Of a stretch of DNA of 12,310 bases, positions 6,572-12,310 are shown in pieces. A model generated the notes under the pieces. That model ran no database searches and was not told where the DNA came from. It saw only the letters and a program-made list of their open reading frames with translations. This stretch comes from JASLDZ01 sp964242895. GTDB taxonomy: Bacteria; Pseudomonadota; Alphaproteobacteria; Caulobacterales; Caulobacteraceae. The stretch covers positions 1-12,310 of the forward strand of contig CAXTBN010000070.1 in the NCBI GenBank assembly GCA_964242895.1, given 5' to 3'. The translations under genes were made by a program, and so were the position numbers. The stretch's first letter is position 1; each line of letters opens with the position of its first letter.

Positions 6572-7473
6572 AAGTTCATCTCCTTCCAGGGTGACGCCTT
6601 TCCGAGGCCGCCGGCCGCCTTCACCGCCAGCGGCAGCCAGGCCGGGCGGCCGAACGCGCGCAGCACCAGCGCCGCCGGGCCGTAGAGCAGCGCCTGCGCC
6701 GCGCCGACCGCCATCCAGCCCAGCGCGCCCAGCCGATCGGGCGGGTCGCGGCGCAGCCGGCTGCGCGTGGGCCCCTGGCCGAAGGCGAAGCCGCGGGCGA
6801 TCACATAGCGGGCGGTGGCGCGCTTGGCGGGGGCCATCTCGTCCAGCCAGGCGTTGGCCACGTAGGCGAAGCCGCCGCCCTGGGCGCGGACGCGGTCGAA
6901 CAGGCGGTCGTCTTCTCCGCCCGCGCTGTCGGCGGCGGTCTCGAAGGGCCCGGGGCCGTTCAGGGCCGTGGCGCGGCGCATGAGGGAGTTGCCGCAGCCC
7001 AGGCCGTGGGTGTCGGGGATGGGGCCGGAGGGCTCCGGCCGCAGGCGCGAGAAGAAGCGGTCGAGGTAGGGCCGCTCGGACGCCTTCGCGCCCAGGGCCA
7101 CGCCGCGCGTGGCCCCGAAGGTCACGTCCGCCCCGAAGCGCAGGTGGCCCTCGTACAGTCGGTCGAGCCACTCGGGCGCGGCGATCTCGTCGTCGTCCAG
7201 GAAGGCCACGTGGTCGCTCCGCACCCGCGCGAGGCCCGCGTTGCGCGCGGTGGACACGCCCGGCTTGCGGGCGTGCACGTAGACGAGCGGCACGGGGCAG
7301 TCGGCGCGCAGGCGCTCGACGGTCGCGTCGGCCGACGCCTCCGGGTCGTTGTCCACCACCACGATCTCTTCAACCAGCTCCTCCAGCCTGTGCAGGGCGA
7401 AAGCGCTGCGGAGCGCCGCCTCCAGGCTCTCCGGCCGGCGCAGGGTGGGCGTCAGGATCGCCACCGGCTTCAC
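6463..7473 (-). CDS. Family 2 glycosyltransferase, possible HfsL counterpart
   Basis: The protein has 336 residues from GTG 7473, which overlaps the hfsH stop (GTGA) and opens directly with the GT-A strand VAILTPTLRRPESL. Motifs in order are VVVDND (38-43, nucleotide-sugar binding), HARKPGVSTARNAGL (67-81), FLDDDEIAAPEW (91-102, with the metal-binding DDD at 93-95), GCGNSLMRR (159-167) and AGGEDDRLF (184-192, the ED catalytic-base region). A hydrophobic C-terminal part (about 248-290) and WKEMNFYGAA near the end suggest membrane attachment. It adds a sugar to the growing lipid-linked repeat unit on the cytoplasmic side. Caulobacter uses several such enzymes (HfsG, HfsJ, HfsL); position suggests HfsL but similarity to it was not tested. 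The last 109 bp overlap hfsC on the opposite strand. Confidence 0.88.
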   Translation of the reverse strand: MKPVAILTPTLRRPESLEAALRSAFALHRLEELVEEIVVVDNDPEASADATVERLRADCPVPLVYVHARKPGVSTARNAGLARVRSDHVAFLDDDEIAAPEWLDRLYEGHLRFGADVTFGATRGVALGAKASERPYLDRFFSRLRPEPSGPIPDTHGLGCGNSLMRRATALNGPGPFETAADSAGGEDDRLFDRVRAQGGGFAYVANAWLDEMAPAKRATARYVIARGFAFGQGPTRSRLRRDPPDRLGALGWMAVGAAQALLYGPAALVLRAFGRPAWLPLAVKAAGGLGKASPWKEMNFYGAAMLAPAAAPRGAGRGRPRAAATAVSITQVKSL

Positions 7474-8228
7474 GCGGCGGCTCCCATCCGGCGGGCGCCC
7501 TCGGCGGCGGTGACCACCTCCAGCCCGGCCGCCCGCGCCGCGTCCGCCACGCGGGCCAGCGCCCCTGGCGTGCAGCCCCAGCCGGTCGGCTCGGCCTGCA
7601 CGTCGTGCGTGAACAGGATCAGCCACGCGCGGGCGGCCGCGGCGCGGGCGAGCCAACGCAGGGCGACGCTCTCCCCGTCCGGCCCCTGCAGGCCCACGGA
7701 CGGGGCCTGCGCCAGGTCCGAGCCGCGACGGACCAGGCCCGCGCGGGCCGTGCGGGCCAGGGCGAAGCGGCGGCCCAGCTCGCGCTTTGCGGCGAAGTCC
7801 ACCTCGCCGAAGGGGTAGGCCATGGTGCGCGTCTCGCAGCCGAGCTCGCCGAGCGCGGCCTTGTTGCGGTCGATGTCGGCGGAGAAGTCGCGCGGCGCCT
7901 GCTGCGTGCAGTCCATGTGGCTATAGGTATGGCAGCCGATCTCGTGGCCTCTGCCGTGCAGGCCGGCCACCTCGTCGCGCGTGGCGTAGCGGCCGAGGTG
8001 GGCGGTCGCGCCGCAGAGGCCGGCGGCGATGTACCAGGTCCCCTTCAGCCCGCGCGCCTCCAGAACGGGCGCGCCCTCGTGGACGGAGGAGGCCGGCGCG
8101 TCGTCGAAGGTGAAGCTGACCATGCCGCGGCCCGGCGACGCGGGCGCGGGCCGGCGCGCGTACACCTGGACGAGCCGGCGGCGCACCTTGCCGAGCGGTC
8201 CCATGTCGGGCTGGTACGGCGAGCTCAT
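7470..8228 (-). CDS. hfsH: Polysaccharide deacetylase (NodB fold, HfsH)
   Basis: The protein has 252 residues from ATG 8228, overlapping the hfsG stop (ATGA). The five NodB motifs can be seen: VSFTFDDAP (37-45) with catalytic base D42 and metal ligand D43; IGCHTYSHMD (97-106) with metal ligands H100 and H104; MAYPFGEVD (136-144); a late aromatic/hydrophobic strand; and ILFTHDV (204-210) with catalytic His208. All key residues are present, so it should be active. There is no signal peptide, so it acts in the cytoplasm or at the inner face, before flipping. In Caulobacter HfsH removes acetyl groups from N-acetylglucosamine residues of holdfast precursor, which determines adhesion and anchoring. 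It sits between the two glycosyltransferase genes of the operon. Confidence 0.93.
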   Translation of the reverse strand: MSSPYQPDMGPLGKVRRRLVQVYARRPAPASPGRGMVSFTFDDAPASSVHEGAPVLEARGLKGTWYIAAGLCGATAHLGRYATRDEVAGLHGRGHEIGCHTYSHMDCTQQAPRDFSADIDRNKAALGELGCETRTMAYPFGEVDFAAKRELGRRFALARTARAGLVRRGSDLAQAPSVGLQGPDGESVALRWLARAAAARAWLILFTHDVQAEPTGWGCTPGALARVADAARAAGLEVVTAAEGARRMGAAA

Positions 8229-9160
8229 TCCGCCACCTCCGCGTAGAGCGCCGCGCGGTACAGCCGCAGCGCCGCCGTGCGGGCGCGCAGCGGCGCCTTC
8301 TCGTTCAGCGCCATCGCACGCAGCGCGCTCCGCAGCGGCCGTCGCGCGGGCAGGCGGCGGATCAGCCGGGCGTAGCGCCAAGTGGCGAAGCCCTCCACCA
8401 GCGCGGGATGGCGGCTGTGCAGGCGGGCGAAGTTGGCGGGGGACTGCTCATACTTGGCGACCAGCGCCGGGGCGGTGTCGAGGCCCAGATGGCTGGCGGC
8501 GTTCTCCACGTGGCGCACGCCGAAGCGGGCGTGGACGCGCGCGCCCCACTCCGTGTCCTCCCAACCCCAGCCGTGGAAGCCCTCGTCGAAGGGCTCGGCT
8601 TCCAGCACGTCGCGGCGCACCAAGAGGTTGGAGGTGCAGACCCACTTTCCCGGCGCGAGCGACCGCTCGGCGGCGTCCGGCGTCTCGCCCGCGGCCTGCA
8701 CGGCGTGGTGCAGCCGGTGCTCGCGGCCGGGGCGCGTCTGCACGAGGCTGAAGCCGCCGAACGCGGCGGGCGGGTCCCCGGCGTCGGCCAGGGCGAGCCA
8801 GGCCTGCAGGAAATCCGGCCGGTCAGGCAGCATGTCGCTGTCCACGAACAGCAGGTGGCGGCCGCGGGCGGCGGCGGCGAGGCGGTTGCGCCCGCGCGCG
8901 CGGCCCTCGTTCGCGGCGAGGCGGATCAGGCGGGCGGGCAGGGCGCAGGTCTCGACCGCGTCCTGCACGGCGGCGGAGAGGGCCGGGTCACCGCCCGCGT
9001 CGTCGAGCAGCACCACCTCCACCGCGCCGGCGAGCGCCTCGGCCTCGCGCGCCAGGGCGGCCAGGAGCGGGCGCGGGTCGTCGCGGAAGAAGGGCGTCAG
9101 CACCGACAGGCGCGGCGCGGCGCTGTCCCGGCACGCGTTGGCGAGGTGCTCGGCGCTCAC
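8225..9160 (-). CDS. hfsG: Family 2 glycosyltransferase (HfsG)
   Basis: The protein has 311 residues from GTG 9160, overlapping the hfsF stop (GTGA). It is a GT-A fold enzyme: LSVLTPFFRDDP (18-29), VVLLDDAGGD (49-58), NEGRARGRNRLAAAARG (84-100), LFVDSDM (104-110) with the metal-binding DSD at 107-109, then WVCTSNLLVRRD (173-184) and GWGWEDTEWGARV (197-209), where the ED pair is the likely catalytic base. The C-terminal 80 residues are Arg/Ala-rich, without membrane segments, so the enzyme is probably cytoplasmic or peripheral. The WGWEDTEWG arrangement is typical of N-acetylhexosaminyl-type GT2 proteins such as HfsG, but the sugar cannot be read from the sequence. It lies between the flippase and deacetylase genes as in the Caulobacter hfsEFGH order. 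Confidence 0.9.
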   Translation of the reverse strand: MSAEHLANACRDSAAPRLSVLTPFFRDDPRPLLAALAREAEALAGAVEVVLLDDAGGDPALSAAVQDAVETCALPARLIRLAANEGRARGRNRLAAAARGRHLLFVDSDMLPDRPDFLQAWLALADAGDPPAAFGGFSLVQTRPGREHRLHHAVQAAGETPDAAERSLAPGKWVCTSNLLVRRDVLEAEPFDEGFHGWGWEDTEWGARVHARFGVRHVENAASHLGLDTAPALVAKYEQSPANFARLHSRHPALVEGFATWRYARLIRRLPARRPLRSALRAMALNEKAPLRARTAALRLYRAALYAEVAE

Positions 9161-10602
9161 GCGGGCCTCGCCACCGCGGCGCGCAGCAGGCCCGCGCCGC
9201 GCGAGCGCACGCCGCCCGCGTCCAGCGCGAACGCCGCCAGGGCGTACACGCCCGCGCCGACGACCGCCTTGAGTCCGAGCTCGAGGCCCCCGCCCATCGC
9301 GGGCAGGCGCAGCACCACCGCCGTCATGGCGGCGGTCGCCAGGGCGGCGCGGCCGAGCGCGGACCAGGGGATCGGCAGCGCCAGCACGCTCCGCCCCATC
9401 AGCGCGGAGGCGACGATCCCGAGCGCGTAGCTGGCGGCGGTGGCGATCACCGCGCCCTGCAGGCCGAAGCGCGGCGTCAGCACGAGGTTGAGCGCCACGT
9501 TGGCCCCGGCCGGGATCGCCATGGCGGCCAGGAGCCGCCCCGTGCGGCGGCCCAGGGTGAAGGCGGTGTGGAAGTAGTAGGTGGTCGCCCCGCCCAGGAG
9601 GCCGCTCAGGGCGATCCAGGGCGTGACCTGCGCGGCGCCCTCGCGCAGGGCGGGGCCGACCATCACCTCCGCCAGCGGTCGCGACACGAGCGCCAGCCCC
9701 GCCGCGGCGGGCAGCGCCAGGAGCGCCATCAGCGACGCCTGCTCGGCGGCGGTGCGGCGCAGGGCCTCGAACCCGCCGCGCTCGAAGGCGGCCACGGCGG
9801 CGGGGCCGCCGGCCATGCCGAGCCAGATGAACAGCACGTCCAGCGTCCGGTTCGAAAGGCTGTAGCCGGCGTGATAGGCCCCCACCGTCGCCTCGTCGGT
9901 GAAGGCGGCCAGCACGAAGCGGTCGGTGGTCGCCAGCACCAGGGCCAGCACCAGGGACAGGGAGATCGGCACGCCATACGCGGCGTAGCGGCCCAGACGC
10001 GCCCGGTCGAACCGCCCCGGCCGCGCCGTGCGCAGCTCGCCCGGCAGGGTGATCGCCACCAGCACCAAGCTCATGGCGCCGACGCCCAGGAGCGGCGCGG
10101 CCCCGCCCAGCCCGGCCGCCGCGCCCGCGACGCCCAGCCCGAAGGCGCCCAGCGTCTGCGCCATGTCGAGCAGGGCGTAGCCGCGCACCTCGCCCGCCGC
10201 GCGCCGCCGCTCCTGCGACAGCTTCAGCAGCGAGCGCGTGACCGTGGAGCCCACCCCCGCCGCCACCGCCCAGCGCACCGCCGCCGGCGCCGGCGCGCCG
10301 AGCGCGAATGCGACGGCCGCCAGCGGCGCGACCACGCTCAGCACGGCGAAGGTGCGGTACACGGTGGCGAACAGGGCGGCGCGGTCCGATCCGTCCGCCT
10401 CCGCGACGAAGAAGCGGGCCATCGCCGCCTCCAGCCAGATGAAGGCGCAGGTGCCCACCAGCGTCGCCACCGAGAACCCGAGCGCGTAGGCCCCATAGTC
10501 GGCCGGCGACAGCAGGCGCGTGAACACCACCACCGCGCCGAGCCCGGCCAACCCCTGCACCGCCTGCACGGGCAGGTAGCCCAGCACGCCGCGCCAGAAC
10601 AT
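9157..10602 (-). CDS. hfsF: Wzx-type polysaccharide repeat-unit flippase (HfsF)
   Basis: The protein has 481 residues from ATG 10602; the A of its start is the last base of the hfsE stop (TGATG). The reading frame is open far upstream, but that part lies inside hfsE and is a shadow. It is almost entirely hydrophobic, with roughly twelve to fourteen predicted helices and few charged loops, as in the MOP superfamily. The N-terminus carries the usual flippase opening: MFWRGVLGYLPV, then VVVFTRLLSPADYGAYALG (24-42). Other marks are TTDRFVLAAF in the middle and a conserved-looking LNLVLTPRFGLQGAVIAT segment in the last third. It moves the undecaprenyl-diphosphate-linked repeat unit from the inner to the outer face of the cytoplasmic membrane, between HfsE/HfsG/HfsH and the polymerase HfsC. 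Confidence 0.9.
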   Translation of the reverse strand: MFWRGVLGYLPVQAVQGLAGLGAVVVFTRLLSPADYGAYALGFSVATLVGTCAFIWLEAAMARFFVAEADGSDRAALFATVYRTFAVLSVVAPLAAVAFALGAPAPAAVRWAVAAGVGSTVTRSLLKLSQERRRAAGEVRGYALLDMAQTLGAFGLGVAGAAAGLGGAAPLLGVGAMSLVLVAITLPGELRTARPGRFDRARLGRYAAYGVPISLSLVLALVLATTDRFVLAAFTDEATVGAYHAGYSLSNRTLDVLFIWLGMAGGPAAVAAFERGGFEALRRTAAEQASLMALLALPAAAGLALVSRPLAEVMVGPALREGAAQVTPWIALSGLLGGATTYYFHTAFTLGRRTGRLLAAMAIPAGANVALNLVLTPRFGLQGAVIATAASYALGIVASALMGRSVLALPIPWSALGRAALATAAMTAVVLRLPAMGGGLELGLKAVVGAGVYALAAFALDAGGVRSRGAGLLRAAVARPA

Positions 10603-12083
10603 CAGCGCACGGCTCCCCGCTGGGCGATCAGCCGCGGGATGGTCATCACGACGATGTACAGGTCGAACCAGAACGACTGGCGCTCGATGTAGGCGATGTC
10701 GAGCGCCACGCGGCGGCGCACGGCCTCGGCGGTGTCCACCGCGCCGGTGGAGCCGTTGATCTGCGCCCAGCCGGTGATGCCGGGCTTCATGCGGTGGCGC
10801 CAGGCGTACTCGGCCACCAGCCGCGCCGACTCCTGTCCCTCGGTGCGCATGCCGATGGCGTGCGGCCGCGGACCCACCAGGCTCATCTCGCCGCGGAGCA
10901 CGTTCCAGAGCTGCGGCAGCTCGTCCAGGCTGGTGCGGCGGATGAAGCGGCCCACGCGCGTGACGCGGTCGTCGTCGACGCTCACCTGACGGAAGGCGGT
11001 GGCGTCCGCCGCGTCGGTCCGCATGGAGCGGAACTTGAGCACGGTGATGGTCTCGTTGTTGAAGCCGTGGCGGCGCTGGCGGAACAGGATCGGCCCCGGG
11101 CTGTCCAGCCGCACCGCGACCGCCACCGCCAGCAGCACGGGCGCGCAGACCAGCAGGCCCCCACCCGCGAGCACGATGTCGCCCAGCCGCTTCGCCAGCG
11201 CGCGCCGCTCGTCCTGCCGCACGCCGGAGACGTGGGCGAGCGGCGAGGCGGTCAGGCGCGACAGGGCGTCGGCGCGCTCGCGCTCGCCCTCCACGTCCAC
11301 GAACAGGGTCACGGTGTTGGGCAGCACGCGCAGGCGCTGGATCAACACGCCCACGCGCGCCTGCGCCGTGGCGGTGACGGCGATCACAATCCGGTCCACG
11401 TAGGGCAGCAGCCGGTGCTCCAGCAGCGCGCTGGTGTCGCCCAGCACGGGCACGCCGTGCACGGCGGGGCCGACGCGGTCGGCGCGGTCGTCGAACACGC
11501 CGATGACGTTGACCTCGCGCGTGGCCAGGGCGCTCTCGATCAGACGCGCGGCGTTGTCGGTGGCCCCCACCACGATGATGTTGGGCGTCAGCCGTCCCGC
11601 GCGCCGCCAGCGCTTCACGCGCAGCCACGCCCAGCCGTGCGACAGCCCGAGCGTGAGCACCGTCGCCGCGCCCATGGCGAGCGCTTCCTGCGGCCGTCCG
11701 GCCGGCAGCACGGCCGCCAGGCCGAGCGCGACGCCCGCGCCGCAGGCGACGGCGGTCCACACGCGCGCCAGCTGCAGCCACAGGGGGTCGCGCGTCGAGA
11801 AGCTGTAGGCGTCCAGCCCGTCGAGCGCCGCCAGCGCCACCAGCACGCCCAGCACCAGCGGGGCGACCGCGCCCGCGGGCTGCCAGGCCAGCGCGCCCGC
11901 GCCGGCGAGGCCGGCGCCCAGGAGCGCCCCGCCCGTGGCCGCCACGGCGTCCACGGTCTGGAACAGGCGGCGCAGCATCGCCCCGCTCAGCCTCTCGCGC
12001 ACGGGCGCGAGCCGCTCCGGGCGCAGCGGTCCCCGCGCCCAGCGGGCGTCGTCGACGGACGACAGGGACGGAACGGCGGTCAC
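10602..12083 (-). CDS. hfsE: Undecaprenyl-phosphate hexose-1-phosphate transferase (polyprenyl glycosylphosphotransferase, HfsE/PssY type)
   Basis: With GTG 12083 as start the product is 493 residues. The order is typical of large WbaP/WcaJ-like enzymes: four N-terminal membrane segments (about 41-65, 69-89, 105-127, 133-151), a Rossmann-like domain opening IIVVGATDNAARLIE (from 169), a re-entrant or membrane helix (about 300-325), then the bacterial sugar transferase domain. The latter shows SPGPILFRQRRHG, KFRSMRTD (350-357), the DDDR acidic cluster (370-373), DELPQLWNVLRGEMSLVGPRP (387-407) and KPGITGWAQ (433-441). It starts the repeat unit by moving hexose-1-phosphate to undecaprenyl phosphate at the inner membrane. 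The start is uncertain: GTG at 12098, 12137 and 12218 are also in frame, and ATG at 11978 would just precede TM1. It is the first gene of a five-gene operon and is divergent from tRNA-Ser. Confidence 0.9.
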   Translation of the reverse strand: MTAVPSLSSVDDARWARGPLRPERLAPVRERLSGAMLRRLFQTVDAVAATGGALLGAGLAGAGALAWQPAGAVAPLVLGVLVALAALDGLDAYSFSTRDPLWLQLARVWTAVACGAGVALGLAAVLPAGRPQEALAMGAATVLTLGLSHGWAWLRVKRWRRAGRLTPNIIVVGATDNAARLIESALATREVNVIGVFDDRADRVGPAVHGVPVLGDTSALLEHRLLPYVDRIVIAVTATAQARVGVLIQRLRVLPNTVTLFVDVEGERERADALSRLTASPLAHVSGVRQDERRALAKRLGDIVLAGGGLLVCAPVLLAVAVAVRLDSPGPILFRQRRHGFNNETITVLKFRSMRTDAADATAFRQVSVDDDRVTRVGRFIRRTSLDELPQLWNVLRGEMSLVGPRPHAIGMRTEGQESARLVAEYAWRHRMKPGITGWAQINGSTGAVDTAEAVRRRVALDIAYIERQSFWFDLYIVVMTIPRLIAQRGAVR

Positions 12084-12154
12084 GCGGTCGATCTGCACCC
12101 GGCGGACGCAGGCGGGCGTCCCCGCTCCGTCTCGCACACGGCGGCTGAGCGCCC

Positions 12155-12162
12155 CGTTAACG
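12155..12162. promoter_or_regulatory. GTTAAC palindrome in the hfsE upstream region
   Basis: CGTTAACG is a perfect 8-bp palindrome 72 bp upstream of the assumed hfsE start. The 9-mer GTTAACGCG at 12156-12164 also occurs at 2934-2942 in the hfsD-hfsA intergenic region. No second half-site lies at the CtrA spacing, so this is only a possible shared regulatory element. Confidence 0.25.
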
Positions 12163-12171
12163 CGGCCCCGC

Positions 12172-12193
12172 GCCGTTGCCTTGCCGTTGCCTT
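12172..12193. repeat. Tandem 11-bp repeat, two exact copies
   Basis: GCCGTTGCCTT occurs twice in a row (12172-12182 and 12183-12193) between hfsE and tRNA-Ser. Each copy contributes a TTGCCT hexamer (12176-12181 and 12187-12192), the second of which is the likely -35 element of the tRNA promoter. The reverse complement shares the 10-mer AAGGCAACGG with the tRNA gene (12277-12286). Confidence 0.8.
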
Positions 12194-12215
12194 GCTTGGG
12201 CCGACCCGCTATGCG
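12187..12215 (+). promoter_or_regulatory. Candidate sigma-70 promoter of tRNA-Ser
   Basis: A -35 hexamer TTGCCT (12187-12192) and a -10 hexamer TATGCG (12210-12215) are separated by 17 bp. Transcription would begin near 12222, giving a leader of about 34 bases. The leader contains a GC-rich hairpin (GGCCGG 12231-12236, loop TGCAG, CCGGCC 12242-12247) just before the mature 5' end. The spacing is ideal, and the -10 is acceptable for a GC-rich alphaproteobacterium. Confidence 0.45.
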
Positions 12216-12255
12216 CACCGCTTCGCGCGGGGCCGGTGCAGCCGGCCGCGAGCGG

Positions 12256-12310
12256 GGTGACGTGGCCGAGAGGCTGAAGGCAACGGTTTGCTAAATCGTC
12301 ATACCGGAAA
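12256..12310 (+). tRNA. tRNA-Ser(GCU), 5' part, truncated by the right edge
   Basis: The sequence folds as the 5' part of a class II tRNA. The acceptor strand is GGTGACG (12256-12262), followed by T8 and G9 and a D-arm with GCC/GGC pairing around GAGAGGCTGAA. The anticodon stem ACGGT/ATCGT has five pairs including one G-U. The seven-base loop TTGCTAA carries anticodon GCT at 12290-12292, which reads serine AGC/AGU codons. The following CATACCGG is the beginning of the long variable arm typical of tRNA-Ser. The 3' half, including the T-arm and acceptor 3' strand, lies outside the window. Confidence 0.93.

Noticed and set aside
5000..7171. Minus-strand open frame of 723 codons across hfsB-hfsC and the glycosyltransferase
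   Set aside because: It is a long GC-driven shadow: the product is dominated by Arg, Gly, His and Gln, while both strands carry recognised genes in other frames.
10605..11781. Upstream extension of the hfsF frame into hfsE
   Set aside because: The hydrophobic flippase begins at MFWRG (10602); the upstream part is Arg/Gly-rich and lies in another frame of hfsE.
12192..12215. TTGCTT (12192-12197) as -35 with TATGCG as -10
   Set aside because: The spacer would be only 12 bp; TTGCCT at 12187-12192 gives the correct 17 bp.
10794..12260. Plus-strand open frame of 488 codons opposite hfsE
   Set aside because: His/Gln/Arg/Gly-rich complement of a gene with clear sugar-transferase motifs.
1..12310. 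CRISPR array, insertion sequence, prophage, retron or toxin-antitoxin system
   Set aside because: No regularly spaced repeats, transposase, integrase, reverse transcriptase or toxin-like small gene pair was seen; the window is explained by a polysaccharide locus and housekeeping genes.

Overview
The window comes from a very GC-rich genome (50 of 60 bases are G or C in 4081-4140). It is most likely an alphaproteobacterium of the Caulobacterales or a related stalked, adhesive lineage. The main reason is gene content and order. The eight core genes match the holdfast polysaccharide genes of Caulobacter (hfsD, hfsA, hfsB, hfsC, hfsE, hfsF, hfsG, hfsH), and the intergenic regions carry TTAA-type motifs resembling binding sites of the cell-cycle regulator CtrA. 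Family-level placement is not possible from this sequence.

Left part (1-2137), general genes. The 5' end of a minus-strand gene for a secreted His/Gly/Asp-rich protein runs off the left edge (1-150). A divergent nu-class glutathione S-transferase follows (330-1076), then a small Sel1-repeat protein (1220-1498). A minus-strand four-helix membrane protein of unknown function (1571-2062) has clearly lower GC than everything around it.

Central and right part (2138-12083), a Wzx/Wzy-type polysaccharide locus in three transcription units. hfsD (outer-membrane export lipoprotein) is on the minus strand, divergent from the plus-strand operon hfsA-hfsB-hfsC (chain-length/co-polymerase protein, kinase-like ATPase partner, polymerase). 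A minus-strand operon, hfsE-hfsF-hfsG-hfsH plus a second family-2 glycosyltransferase, reads toward hfsC, and the two operons overlap tail to tail by 109 bp. Nearly all junctions inside the operons are 1- or 4-bp start/stop overlaps, so translation is probably coupled.

Inferred pathway: HfsE loads the first sugar phosphate on undecaprenyl phosphate. HfsG and the second glycosyltransferase extend the repeat unit, and HfsH removes N-acetyl groups. HfsF flips the lipid-linked unit across the inner membrane and HfsC polymerises it. HfsA/HfsB control polymerisation and couple it to export through HfsD.

Right edge: the 5' two thirds of a tRNA-Ser(GCU) gene (12256-12310), on the plus strand and divergent from hfsE, with a plausible promoter. 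No insertion sequence, phage gene, CRISPR array or toxin system was seen. The locus looks like a compact version of a known system, and the less-explained items are the low-GC membrane protein, the degenerate ATP-binding loop of HfsB, the antisense overlap and the candidate CtrA boxes. No gene-free stretch exceeds 300 bases.
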